The notes: a model not told the origin generated them from the letters alone. A stretch of 64,000 bases of DNA from Lentzea waywayandensis (GCF_900115955.1 NZ_FOYL01000005.1:248001-312000); one strand, 5' to 3'; numbered from the stretch's first letter, positions 22,990 to 31,075 are shown. Made by a program: numbers and translations.

Positions 22990-23748
22990 CGCCCCAAGCA
23001 TGTTCCCGCGGACGATCTGGAATTTCCCGACGCACTGACTCCGGATCGCCCGAAGGGTGACCAGCTCAGGGAAATTCTGGAGAACGTCGCGACCGATGCG
23101 GGGCCGGGCAGGCTGATTCCGTCGGAACGATTTCTGGCCGAGCATTATCAGATCTCCAGGAGCACCGTCCGGCTGGTGATCAACCGGCTGGTGGCGGACG
23201 GGCTGCTGTACCGCCAGCACGGCAACGCGACCTTCACCGCAGAGCGTCCGCCCACGCAGATCGACATGCTCACGTCGTTCACCGAGGACATCCAGGCGCG
23301 TGGCTCGGTACCGGGGACGAAGGTGCTGGTGGCCCTCGTGGAATCCGCCGGCGCCCAGATCGCCGGCCGCCTGAACATTCCTCCCGGCGCACCGGTGTTC
23401 CGTCTGGAAAGGCTCCGTTTGGTCGACGACGAACCATTCGCGCTGGAACGCACGAACCTCTCGCTCGACCTTTTCCCCGGTATCGAGGAATACGACTGGG
23501 CGGCGCACTCGCTGCACCGGACGCTCGAAGAGAAGTTCGGCATCGTTCCGGACTGGAATGACACGGCCATCAGCGCCGTGTTGCCGCAACCGCCGGACGC
23601 CGCGTTGCTGGGGATCGAGCCGAGCCAGCCCTGCCTCGTGCTCATGGGCACGCTGCACGCGGCGGACGGCCGGGTGATCGAGGCGGGGCGCTCGCTCTAC
23701 CGGGCCGACCGCTACACCGTGTTCACCACCGCGCGCCGGTCGCGATGA
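22984..23748 (+). CDS. GntR-family regulator, HutC subfamily
   Basis: Regulator of 254 residues. The GntR winged helix is at about 20-90 (RLIPSERFLAEHYQISRSTV, RLVINRLVADGLLYRQHGN). A UTRA ligand domain follows (GRLNIPPGAPVFRLERLRLV, DEPFALERTNL), as in HutC, DasR and TreR, which bind sugar phosphates or similar metabolites. It converges with the PTS operon and overlaps the end of its last gene by 37 bases. An operator-like repeat of the DasR type lies before that operon, so it is the probable regulator of the PTS, by position and family. GTG 22984 is supported by the promoter spacing. A genome-wide DasR could be a different protein. Confidence 0.88.
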   Translation: MPRPKHVPADDLEFPDALTPDRPKGDQLREILENVATDAGPGRLIPSERFLAEHYQISRSTVRLVINRLVADGLLYRQHGNATFTAERPPTQIDMLTSFTEDIQARGSVPGTKVLVALVESAGAQIAGRLNIPPGAPVFRLERLRLVDDEPFALERTNLSLDLFPGIEEYDWAAHSLHRTLEEKFGIVPDWNDTAISAVLPQPPDAALLGIEPSQPCLVLMGTLHAADGRVIEAGRSLYRADRYTVFTTARRSR

Positions 23749-25010
23749 GCGCGTAGCAGTTCGGCGCAGCGGTCCACCAGCACGTCCGCCGCACCCTGTT
23801 CCACCAGCGCGATGTAGGACTCGTAGAGCCCCTCGCGGTAGGCGTCGTGGTCAGGCAGGTAACCGGCGTAACCGTCGGTGTAGCCGATCACCCTCGTGTG
23901 CGCGAACGGGCTGGCGGCCCTGATGCGCAACGCGATCGAGGAGAACAGCTCGAAAGGCGTGTGCAGCCAGGCGATCTCGCCCAGCGACACGACGGTGACC
24001 GGCACCTCCACGTCACCGGGCAGGCCCGCGGCGGCCAGGGTGCTGAGCATCAGCGCTCCCTCGTACCGGGTGCGCGCGATGCGGACGGCGGGGTCGTTCT
24101 CCCCGCCGGGCAACATCTTCCGCCACCCGCGTTCGGCACCCTCGCGCAGTTGCCGGCACTCGGCGAGCGACGGCAGCGCGCGGTGAGGCAGTCGCAGCAC
24201 GGTCCGCGTCAACCGGATCGGCTCCTCGACCGGCTGACCGGACGACAGCAGGTCCGTGATCGACTCGGCGAGCCTGCCGCCGAGTGCGGACACCTCGGCG
24301 TGACCACGTCCTTGGCGGACGAACCGCGAACTGGCATCGCCCGCGGCGCCCTGCAGGAACGCGACCACCGGGGCGAACCCGGCCAGTTCCCTGCGGGTGG
24401 CGCCCGGCCAGTCCGCCGACCAGTCGAGGTTGTCGGCGCCCAGAACCGTCGGGTGACTGGCGTAGTCGAAGAGCAACGCCGCCACGCTGCGGTCCGGATT
24501 GTGCAACGTCAGCACGCCCACCGATCCGTCGTGCGGCCCGTCCTGCCGGTTGCGGTTGGCACCGACCCGCGCCGCCGCGCCCTCGTGCCAGCGAGCGCGC
24601 ACTGGCGTCCGATGTGGACGGATCCGCCGCGCGACCTCGCCGACCTGCTCGATCAGCCGCTCGACGAGCTCGGGTTCCCGCTGCGCCGGCATCCCGGGAT
24701 GGATCGCTCCGGTCCACCCGTCCGGCCCGGAATGGGTGTGGGACGCGCACACCAGCACGCGGCCGACCGGAACTCCCGTCTCCTGCGCGACCACGGCGGC
24801 CAGCGCACGGGTGAGCGAGACGTCGGTGGCCAGCGCGTCGAGCGTCACCCACACCACGCCGGGATCGTCCTGCGACGACAACCAGACCAGCGTGGCCTCC
24901 AGGTCGTCGTGCACGCCCTTGGCGACGCCGTCCCTGGACAGGTAGCCGCCCATCGGGTGGCCGGAACCCGGCGTGATCACCGTGCGACCGGCCGCGAGCA
25001 GAAGCGTCAT
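23712..25010 (-). CDS. Neutral/alkaline ceramidase-like hydrolase
   Basis: Protein of 432 residues resembling the N-terminal catalytic domain of neutral ceramidases. It shows HTHSGPDGW near 90-98 and DYASHPTVLG near 183-192, both carrying His expected to bind zinc, and QGAAGDASSR where the catalytic Ser of GDVSP lies in true ceramidases. The usual C-terminal Ig-like domain is missing, and there is no signal peptide, so it should act in the cytoplasm on a small amide or ester imported by the PTS, not on ceramide. It is the last gene of the PTS operon and overlaps EIIA by 4 bases. Substrate unknown. Confidence 0.75.
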   Translation of the reverse strand: MTLLLAAGRTVITPGSGHPMGGYLSRDGVAKGVHDDLEATLVWLSSQDDPGVVWVTLDALATDVSLTRALAAVVAQETGVPVGRVLVCASHTHSGPDGWTGAIHPGMPAQREPELVERLIEQVGEVARRIRPHRTPVRARWHEGAAARVGANRNRQDGPHDGSVGVLTLHNPDRSVAALLFDYASHPTVLGADNLDWSADWPGATRRELAGFAPVVAFLQGAAGDASSRFVRQGRGHAEVSALGGRLAESITDLLSSGQPVEEPIRLTRTVLRLPHRALPSLAECRQLREGAERGWRKMLPGGENDPAVRIARTRYEGALMLSTLAAAGLPGDVEVPVTVVSLGEIAWLHTPFELFSSIALRIRAASPFAHTRVIGYTDGYAGYLPDHDAYREGLYESYIALVEQGAADVLVDRCAELLRAHRDRRAVVNTV

Positions 25011-25393
25011 CGGGTCAGCACCGGCTCGGTCAGGACCCCACCACGCCCAGCTGTCTGCGCGAACGCGGCCAGCTCGTCCACGCCACCGTCGCGCACCAGC
25101 ACCTCCAGCAGCATCGGCAGGTTGAGGCCGGTCACGATCCGCACGCCGCCCCGGCGTGCCGCCAGCAGCTTCGCGGCGTTGGCGGGCGTACCACCGGGGA
25201 GGTCAGCCAGCACGAGCACCTCCGCCGCGTCACCGAGGAGGTCCGCGAGCCGTTCCCCGTACGAGTCAGGGCTTTCCGCCGGGCCGAGCTCACAAACCAG
25301 GAGCCGGGTCTGAGGGCCGACCACGAGCTGGGCCGCGTCGGCGACACCGGACGGCAGCGCGCCGTGCCCGGCCAGCAGGACGGGTGTGGTCAT
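25007..25393 (-). CDS. PTS EIIA component, mannose family
   Basis: Mannose-family EIIA protein of 128 residues. The phosphate-accepting His10 lies in LLAGHGALPSG, and the fold is completed by ADLPGGTPANAAKLL and TGLNLPMLLEVL. It accepts phosphate from HPr and passes it to EIIB. It stands between the fused EIIC-EIID gene (9 bases upstream) and the ceramidase-like gene (4-base overlap). HPr and enzyme I are not in the window and must come from elsewhere in the genome. Confidence 0.92.
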   Translation of the reverse strand: MTTPVLLAGHGALPSGVADAAQLVVGPQTRLLVCELGPAESPDSYGERLADLLGDAAEVLVLADLPGGTPANAAKLLAARRGGVRIVTGLNLPMLLEVLVRDGGVDELAAFAQTAGRGGVLTEPVLTR

Positions 25394-25402
25394 CGGTAGT
25401 TC

Positions 25403-27010
25403 CTAACTCTTGGGCGCGGCGGGCGCGAACCAGCCGAGCCAGCCCAGCGCCACGCCGACCACGACGAAGATGCCGATGACCAGCACGGGCTTGAGCCTCG
25501 CCTTGGTCAGCAACAGGTACGCGGCGGCGGTGACGAGCACGGGAAGCAGGTGGGGCAGCAGGTCGTCGAGCCGTTCCTGGATCGGCACGGTCTGGGTGAC
25601 CTGCTCGCCGTCGACCGTCGTGGTCTGCCGGTAGGTCAGCGTCGTGACGACCTTGACGATCAACGGGATGAACCCGCCGAGCACGACGAACCCGAGCACG
25701 GTCGCGCCCTGGGAGAGACGGTCCAGCGTGCCGGCGGCGAAGCGGGCGACGAGCCTCTTGCCCTCGCGGTAGGCGAGGCGGAACTGCCAGCGGCGCACCA
25801 GCGCGTACGGGACCAGCACCATGACCATCGCGAACGCGGGCCCGAGCCAGTTGCCCTGCAGGGCGAGCGACGCGCCGATCGTGAAGACGATGCTGTTGTA
25901 GAGCGCGAAGACGAGGGTGTCGCCGATGCCGGCCAGCGGTCCCATCAACGCGACCTTCGTGCTCTCCGCGGACTCCGGCGAGCGCGCCTCCTCCATCGCG
26001 ATCGCCGACCCGAGGATCAACGGCCCGCCCACCAGCACCGAGGTGTTGAAGAACTGCATGTGCCGCTGCAACCCCAGCGCGTAGTCGTGCGCGTCCGGAT
26101 AGAGCCTGCGCAGCACGGGTTCCATGGCGTATGCGAACCCGAGCCCCTGCATCCGCTCGTAGTTCCACGACACCTGGCTGGACCAGAAGTACCGCCGGTA
26201 GGCCTTCTTGAGGTCCTGGTCCGTGAGCAGACGGTCCACATCGGACTCTTCGACCGGTTCGGCGGGCGCCGGCACCTGTTCACTCCGGCCGACGACCAGG
26301 AACGCGATCGCGACGCCCAGCAACGCGATGCCCAGCAACGGAACGTCCATGTACGCGAACGCCACGAACCCGATGAGCAACAGGTACCAGTACTTCGACA
26401 ACTGCATCATCGACAGCAGCAACGCGAACCCGACCGCGGGCAACAACGCCCCGGCGAGCGTCATGCCGTTCACGAAGCCGGCGGGAATCCCCCTGGTGAG
26501 GTTCTCGACCACACCGCTGGACGCCGTCAGCGCGGCCAGGAACGTCGGCACCGCCCGGACCCCGCACCACGGCACGAGACCGAGCCAGTGAATCCTGGCC
26601 AGACCACGCGCGTCCCCCGCGGCCGCGTAGCGATCGGCGCGGTGCACCATGCCGGTCGTGATCATCTTGCCGACCGGGTCCAAAGTGGACAGCAGCACGG
26701 CGGCGGGCAGCGCCACCGCGATGCCGACCGCCACCTGGGCGCTCAGCGGTCCCGCCGCGCTCCCCGCGAGCGCGGTGCCGACGATGGCCCCGGTCTGGTA
26801 GTCCGGGATCGTCGCGCCGCCGTACTGGTACACCCCCAGTGCCACCAGTTCGAGCGTCGCGCCGATGGCCATGCCGAGCAGCGGGTCACCGGTGATGAGA
26901 CCGGCCACCGACCCCGCCACCAGCGGACGGCCCGCGAAGATGAGGAAGGGCCCGAGCACGTCGTAGGTGCAGATGACGGCCCACAGCGTCAAAGCCAGCG
27001 CCACGAGCAT
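25403..27010 (-). CDS. PTS mannose-family membrane component, EIIC-EIID fusion
   Basis: Membrane protein of 535 residues joining the two subunits that are normally separate in mannose-type PTS systems. Residues 1 to about 225 are EIIC (VLGPFLIFAGRPLVAGSVAG, QTGAIVGTALAGSAAGPLSA) with several membrane helices. A short acidic linker (PAEPVEESDVDRL) leads to EIID from about 245 on (RRYFWSSQVSWNYERMQG, GFAYAMEPVLRRLYPD, then a GPLAGIGDTLVFALYNS segment). The frame is continuous through the linker, with no stop or shift. It would take up a sugar and phosphorylate it. The substrate is unknown; the family transports hexoses, amino sugars and sugar-amino-acid conjugates. Confidence 0.92.
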   Translation of the reverse strand: MLVALALTLWAVICTYDVLGPFLIFAGRPLVAGSVAGLITGDPLLGMAIGATLELVALGVYQYGGATIPDYQTGAIVGTALAGSAAGPLSAQVAVGIAVALPAAVLLSTLDPVGKMITTGMVHRADRYAAAGDARGLARIHWLGLVPWCGVRAVPTFLAALTASSGVVENLTRGIPAGFVNGMTLAGALLPAVGFALLLSMMQLSKYWYLLLIGFVAFAYMDVPLLGIALLGVAIAFLVVGRSEQVPAPAEPVEESDVDRLLTDQDLKKAYRRYFWSSQVSWNYERMQGLGFAYAMEPVLRRLYPDAHDYALGLQRHMQFFNTSVLVGGPLILGSAIAMEEARSPESAESTKVALMGPLAGIGDTLVFALYNSIVFTIGASLALQGNWLGPAFAMVMVLVPYALVRRWQFRLAYREGKRLVARFAAGTLDRLSQGATVLGFVVLGGFIPLIVKVVTTLTYRQTTTVDGEQVTQTVPIQERLDDLLPHLLPVLVTAAAYLLLTKARLKPVLVIGIFVVVGVALGWLGWFAPAAPKS

Positions 27011-27016
27011 CGGCTT

Positions 27017-27493
27017 CTACAGCCCCTTCTTGTCCAGCAACGCGGTGAAGTCGGCGGCCTTGTCCCGCGGCATCATCTGCGCGACAACGGGAATCCCCTC
27101 GGCGGCGAGCCGGCGGTAGCCTTCCGCGTCCTGCGCGGTCACCGCGACCGACCTGGTCACCATCGTGTACTGCTCGCCGGGGCGGGGTGCGACGTTCCCG
27201 ACGTTCACCACCCCTGGCCGCACCCCGCCCGCGACGAGCCGGAACGCGTCGGCCGGATGCTTCGCTATCAGCATCACGTCCTCTCCCCAGACGCGTTCCA
27301 CCACTTCGGCGACCGTGAGCACTTCGGTGGGCAGCCCCCTCGCTGCCTGCGGGAGCAACATCCGCTGCAGTTCATCACCGGCGACCTCGTCGTTGCACAC
27401 GACCAGCTTCCGTACGCGTAACCCCCCGGTCCACGCGACGGTCACCTGGCCGTGGATCAACCGGTTGTCGACCCGCAGATGCACTCCCGCCAT
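27017..27493 (-). CDS. PTS EIIB component, mannose family
   Basis: Mannose-family EIIB protein of 158 residues and first gene of the PTS operon. The phosphorylated His14 lies in DNRLIHGQV, the family signature, followed by VVCNDEVAGDELQRMLL. It takes phosphate from EIIA His10 and passes it to the imported sugar. ATG 27493 has GGGGAG upstream; a GTG six bases earlier is less likely. The gene ends 6 bases before the EIIC-EIID start. A strong inverted repeat 32 bases upstream is the probable operator. Confidence 0.92.
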   Translation of the reverse strand: MAGVHLRVDNRLIHGQVTVAWTGGLRVRKLVVCNDEVAGDELQRMLLPQAARGLPTEVLTVAEVVERVWGEDVMLIAKHPADAFRLVAGGVRPGVVNVGNVAPRPGEQYTMVTRSVAVTAQDAEGYRRLAAEGIPVVAQMMPRDKAADFTALLDKKGL

Positions 27494-27524
27494 GCCCACT
27501 CCCCCTGGTCAGCCGACGTACCTC

Positions 27525-27548
27525 CGATACTGGTGCAAACCAGTATCG
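27525..27548. promoter_or_regulatory. DasR-like operator upstream of the PTS operon
   Basis: A perfect 10-bp inverted repeat with a four-base centre; the inner 16 bases read ACTGGTGCAAACCAGT. This is close to the DasR-responsive element of Streptomyces, recalled as ACTGGTCTAGACCAGT, with a different centre. It ends 32 bases from the EIIB start on its upstream side. A HutC-type regulator such as the one at 22984 is the expected binder. Confidence 0.65.
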
Positions 27549-27648
27549 CTGTCAACGGCCAGCACCAAACCGGCCCACCAGGGCCATCGATTCCACAGTG
27601 GATATTCCGAGCCAGACACAGTGCCCACACATTGCCCAACACAGCGCA

Positions 27649-27800
27649 GAGGTCCGGGGGCCGCGAGGGCGCGGGGGTCCGGGGGCCGCGGAGGTCCGGC
27701 GGCCGCGGAGGTCCGGGGGCCGCGGAGGTCCGGGGGCCGCGGAGGTCCGGGGGCCGCGAGGGCGCGGGGGTCCGGGGGCCGCGAGGGCGCGGGGGTCCGG
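27649..27800. repeat. GC-rich tandem repeat array
   Basis: Tandem copies of a 16-17 base unit around GAGGTCCGGGGGCCGC, some extended by GAGGGCGCGG to about 25 bases, make a run of at least six imperfect units. It lies in the 410-base gap between EIIB and the tRNA, which holds no gene. The units are not separated by spacers, so it is not a CRISPR array. It continues directly into the dispersed repeat copy at 27791. Confidence 0.8.
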
Positions 27801-27887
27801 GGGCGCAGCGCCCCGGCTGGGGGTCTGGGGGCTCGGCCCCCAGAAAACACCACGGGCGAGGTAAGGTTCGCGCTTTTCGCGAACACA
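27791..27887. repeat. Dispersed intergenic repeat, copy A
   Basis: A stretch that matches another at 45451-45543. Shared parts in order are GGGGGTCCGGGGGC with a short loop and GCCCCGG, a CTGGGG then GGGGGCTCGGCCCCCA hairpin, a variable spacer, then GAGGT..G..CGC and a CGCGAACA end. It is non-coding and hairpin-rich. Two copies 18 kb apart in gene-free gaps point to a mobile or amplified intergenic element of this lineage. Confidence 0.7.
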
Positions 27888-27903
27888 CCTCGCCCGAAGT
27901 CCG

Positions 27904-27977
27904 TGCCCCCGGTGCGACTCGAACGCACACTGGACGGATTTTGAGTCCGCTGCCTCTGCCGATTGGGCTACGGGGGC
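27904..27977 (-). tRNA. tRNA with CAA anticodon, tRNA-Leu by anticodon
   Basis: A complete cloverleaf of 74 bases: acceptor GCCCCCG paired with CGGGGGC, discriminator A, anticodon stem GCGGA/TCCGT with loop CTCAAAA (anticodon CAA, UUG codon, at 27941-27943), and T arm GTGCG-TTCGAGT-CGCAC. CCA is not encoded. The variable region is only five bases (CCAGT), a class I form, while bacterial leucine tRNAs normally have a long arm. The Leu label therefore rests on the anticodon. Confidence 0.85.
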
Positions 27978-28031
27978 GTAGCTGGGGTGAACTGTAGCGG
28001 ATCACCCCAGCGAGTTTCTTGCTGGGGACCC

Positions 28032-28313
28032 CTACGACTTAACGAGTCGGCTGATCGCCGCCGAAGCCTCCGCGAGCTTCTGCTCGGCCACCGGACCGCC
28101 TTCCGCGGCGGCCTGGGCCACACAATGCTTCAGGTGCTCGTCGAGCAACCCCAGCGACACCGCCTGCAGGGCCTTCGTGGCCGCGGAGATCTGGGTGAGG
28201 ACGTCGATGCAGTATTCGTCGTTCTCGACCATGCGCTGGAGACCGCGGATCTGTCCCTCGATGCGGCGCAGTCGCTTGAGGTATGCGTCCTTGTCCGCGG
28301 TGTACCCGTGCAT
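28032..28313 (-). CDS. csoR: CsoR-family copper-sensing repressor
   Basis: Small all-helical repressor of 93 residues. The three copper ligands of CsoR are in place: Cys in DEYCIDVLTQ, then His and Cys in LDEHLKHCV. It opens with the typical RLRRIEGQIRGLQRMVEND. Apo-CsoR binds operators and releases them with Cu(I). A G/C-rich inverted repeat lies 17 bases upstream, as expected for self-control. No copZ or copA gene is adjacent, so it may act on distant copper genes. Nickel or formaldehyde sensors of the same superfamily have a different ligand set. Confidence 0.92.
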   Translation of the reverse strand: MHGYTADKDAYLKRLRRIEGQIRGLQRMVENDEYCIDVLTQISAATKALQAVSLGLLDEHLKHCVAQAAAEGGPVAEQKLAEASAAISRLVKS

Positions 28314-28330
28314 CGGCTCCTGACCTTCCC

Positions 28331-28345
28331 TACCCCTGGCGGGTA
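28331..28345. promoter_or_regulatory. CsoR-type operator
   Basis: TACCC-CTGGC-GGGTA is a perfect inverted repeat in front of csoR, with further runs of GATACCCGC and GATGGGGGTG just beyond. CsoR operators are long G/C-rich dyads of this kind. It probably mediates self-repression. Confidence 0.6.
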
Positions 28346-28533
28346 TGTCGAGGATACCCGCACCGGATGGGGGTGCGTTATGTGCGACGCTGCTCCGTCA
28401 GCTGGAATGGGGAAGCGTCCGGCAAGCCCAGCAACGGGTCGAAGTGAGACGAGTAGCACCACATTTTGGACCCATAACACCCGTGTGGTTTACCGGGTAA
28501 ATGCCCCGACCGGGCGGTTGCGGTCACATTTTA

Positions 28534-28556
28534 GCGGCGAAAGGTTCGCCGTTTTT
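28534..28556 (+). terminator. Rho-independent terminator upstream of lsr2
   Basis: GCGGCGAA-AGG-TTCGCCG followed by five T, a textbook rightward terminator. No gene on the plus strand precedes it in the 324-base csoR/lsr2 gap, and it is 82 bases before the lsr2 start. It may end a small RNA or leader transcript, or attenuate lsr2. A palindrome TTTACCGGGTAAA lies at 28489-28501, upstream of it. Confidence 0.6.
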
Positions 28557-28637
28557 CCTCGTGTGGACTATGGTGTTGTCGAAGCACGTGGTTACGTCGA
28601 GGATCCGCGTGCTATGTGAGTACCCAACGGAGGAACA

Positions 28638-28979
28638 GTGGCACAGCAGACCGTCGTCCAACTCATCGACGACCTCGACGGCGGAGAAGCCGACGAGACC
28701 GTGACCTTCGCACTTGACGGTGTCGAGTACGCCATCGACCTGTCGAAGGGAAATGCGGAGCGGCTTCGCGAGTCGCTGTCGGACTTCGTCGGCAAGGCCC
28801 GTCGTGCGGGTGGCCGCAAGCAGCGCAAGGGCACCGGCAAGTCCACGGTCAAGGCCACCGACAAGGCTGAGGCGCAGCGCATTCGTGACTGGGCTCGCGC
28901 ACAGGGGCACCAGATCTCGGACCGCGGCCGCATTCCGCAGAACCTGGTCGTGCAGTTCCAGGAAGCGCACGCCTCCTGA
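28638..28979 (+). CDS. lsr2: Lsr2 nucleoid-associated protein
   Basis: Lsr2 of 113 residues, the actinobacterial H-NS-like protein that coats AT-rich DNA and silences acquired genes. The N-terminal oligomerisation domain starts AQQTVVQLIDDLDGGEADET. The C-terminal DNA-binding domain ends with the AT-hook-like SDRGRIPQNLV, whose RGR inserts into the minor groove. The GTG start has GGAGGAAC upstream. A 13-bp terminator follows. It stands alone between csoR and pabAB. Confidence 0.97.
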   Translation: MAQQTVVQLIDDLDGGEADETVTFALDGVEYAIDLSKGNAERLRESLSDFVGKARRAGGRKQRKGTGKSTVKATDKAEAQRIRDWARAQGHQISDRGRIPQNLVVQFQEAHAS

Positions 28980-29003
28980 CCTGCGTGAACAAGCGAGGTT
29001 TCC

Positions 29004-29033
29004 ACACGTCGGCCGGGTCGCCGGCCGACGTGT
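29004..29033 (+). terminator. lsr2 terminator hairpin
   Basis: A perfect 13-bp stem, ACACGTCGGCCGG with its complement around GTCG, located 25 bases after the lsr2 stop. It is followed by TAACCCC and no long U-run, typical of actinomycete terminators. Confidence 0.75.
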
Positions 29034-29089
29034 TAACCCCAAAGATCTAACACATCCCGGTTCGTTCACACTATCCCCGGAACGCGGGA

Positions 29090-31075
29090 TCAACGACCTG
29101 GAAAGCGCGCTCCGAACAGGCGCGACACCGCGGCTGCCTTGACCGCTGTCTCCTCGAATTCCTCGTCAGGGTCGGACAGTGAGATGACCGCTCCGCCGAC
29201 TCCGAAACTCACCTGGTCCCCGTTCGCGACCAGCGTTCGGATGACGATGCTGAAGTCGGCGGCTCCGTTGAGCGAGAAGTAACCGAGCGCTCCCGAGTAC
29301 ACCCCACGTGGACCGGCTTCCAACCCATCAAGGATCTGCATGGTCCGGATCTTCGGTGCACCGGTCATGGAACCACCGGGAAACGCGGCTCGAACACATC
29401 GGACGGCAGAACTGTCCGGCCGAAGCCTGGCCCGCACGGTGCTCACCAATTGGTGTACGGTCGCATAGGTCTCGACGTCGAACAACCGCGTCACCTCGAC
29501 CGAACCCACTTCCGCGCACGTGCCGAGATCGTTGCGGACGAGGTCCACGATCATCAGGTTCTCCGCGCGGTCCTTGACCGATCGCGCCAACGTCGTGCGC
29601 AACATCTCGTCGTCCGACGCATCAACACCTCGCGGGCGCGTCCCCTTGATCGGCGATGACTCCACGACGCGATCTCGGCCCACCCGGATAAATCGTTCGG
29701 GTGACGTGCTGAGCACGGAGAGGTCACCGAAACGCAGCAACGCCCCGAACGGAACGGGATTAGCGGCGCGAAGCAGCCGATATGTGTCCCACGGGTCGAG
29801 CGTCGCACGCCACGACATCATGTTCGTCAGGCACGCCTCGTACGTCTCCCCCGCCGTGATCGCTTCCTGGCACGCGCTGATCAGCTTCAGGTAGTGCGCG
29901 CGCGGATGGCGCAACGTCACGGCGGACACGACCGGCCGGGAAGGCTCGGGCAATGGCCTGAGCTGATGCAGAACCGCCGAAACCTCGTCGAACCAGGTGT
30001 CTTCGGTCAGCGAGAGCAAATAGACGCAATCATCAACGTGATCGATGACCACGGCGCGGTCCGCGAAGACGAACGACGCGTCTGGCTGCTCCGCACGGTG
30101 CGTGAAGTCGCCGCCGCACTCCGCCTTCAGCTCGTAGCCGAGATATCCCACCCACCCGAGGGCGAAGTCGAACGGCACGTCGGGCTGCTCGACACCCCAC
30201 GCCGTCAGGTCGTCGTCCAGCCAGGAAAAGAAAGAAGGACAGGGCCGCAGCACTCCGTCGAGGGTGAGCACCTGGTCCTGCACGGAGTACTGGGCGACGC
30301 GCGCGAGGGGCCCGGAGGCATTCCCCATGAACGAGAACCGCCCGCCTGACCCGCTGTCCAGCCAGAACGCGGCCTCAGAGGCTCTGTGGAGCGCCGCGAA
30401 CACCTCCTCTGCGTCCACGGCCACTGCGAGCTTCCGGACGTGCACAGGACGCTTCTGAGGCGTTGAGCGAATCAGCACCGGTTCCGGCACCGCGGCCGTC
30501 CGCGTCGGGGTCAGCCCGGCGAAGTTCGCGAGCATCTCGCGACCGAATTCGGTGCAGATCGATTCGGGATGGAACTGCACACCCCACGCGGGTCTGTCGA
30601 GAGCGCGCACACCCATCAGCACGGAGTCGTCGCTCCACGCGATGGCTTCCAAAGAAGAAGGCAGGTCCGTGACCGCGAGCGAGTGGTATCGCACGACGTC
30701 GAACGGCGAGGGCAACCCGGCGAACACGTCGACGCCCGTGTGCGTGACCGGGGAAACGATCCCATGACGCGGCACGGGTGCGGGCCCCACGACAGCGCCG
30801 TACGACTGACACAGGCCCTGATGGCCCAGACACACGCCCAGCAACGGAATCGTGGCGTGGTCGATCACCGCGCGGCAGATGCCGAAGTCGGCGGGATTGC
30901 CGGGCCGGCCGGGTCCGGGAGAGATCACCACGTTGTCGAACGACCGCAGTGAGGCAAGCCGGAAGCGCGGGTCGTCGTTGTGGACGACCACGGGCTCGGC
31001 GCCGTTCACCTCAGCGAGGTGCTGGAAGAGGTTGAACGTGAACGAGTCGTAGTTGTCGATGAGCAGGGTACGCAT
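29090..31075 (-). CDS. Fused aminodeoxychorismate synthase, PabA-PabB
   Basis: Single protein of 661 residues combining both subunits that make 4-amino-4-deoxychorismate for folate. The N-terminal glutamine amidotransferase (1 to about 200) has the nucleophile Cys in GVCLGHQGL and the His-Glu pair in FHPES. The C-terminal chorismate-binding part has SSPIKGTRPRG, MIVDLVRNDLG and GGSMTGAPKIRTMQ. ATG 31075 starts the amidotransferase directly (MRTLLIDNYDSFTFN). Such PabAB fusions also serve antibiotics such as chloramphenicol or candicidin, but no such genes are near, so folate is the first guess. Anthranilate synthase is less likely from the PabB motifs. Confidence 0.9.
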   Translation of the reverse strand: MRTLLIDNYDSFTFNLFQHLAEVNGAEPVVVHNDDPRFRLASLRSFDNVVISPGPGRPGNPADFGICRAVIDHATIPLLGVCLGHQGLCQSYGAVVGPAPVPRHGIVSPVTHTGVDVFAGLPSPFDVVRYHSLAVTDLPSSLEAIAWSDDSVLMGVRALDRPAWGVQFHPESICTEFGREMLANFAGLTPTRTAAVPEPVLIRSTPQKRPVHVRKLAVAVDAEEVFAALHRASEAAFWLDSGSGGRFSFMGNASGPLARVAQYSVQDQVLTLDGVLRPCPSFFSWLDDDLTAWGVEQPDVPFDFALGWVGYLGYELKAECGGDFTHRAEQPDASFVFADRAVVIDHVDDCVYLLSLTEDTWFDEVSAVLHQLRPLPEPSRPVVSAVTLRHPRAHYLKLISACQEAITAGETYEACLTNMMSWRATLDPWDTYRLLRAANPVPFGALLRFGDLSVLSTSPERFIRVGRDRVVESSPIKGTRPRGVDASDDEMLRTTLARSVKDRAENLMIVDLVRNDLGTCAEVGSVEVTRLFDVETYATVHQLVSTVRARLRPDSSAVRCVRAAFPGGSMTGAPKIRTMQILDGLEAGPRGVYSGALGYFSLNGAADFSIVIRTLVANGDQVSFGVGGAVISLSDPDEEFEETAVKAAAVSRLFGARFPGR

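Noticed and set aside
27649-27800. Possible CRISPR array
   Set aside because: The units abut each other with no unique spacers and no cas genes are near.
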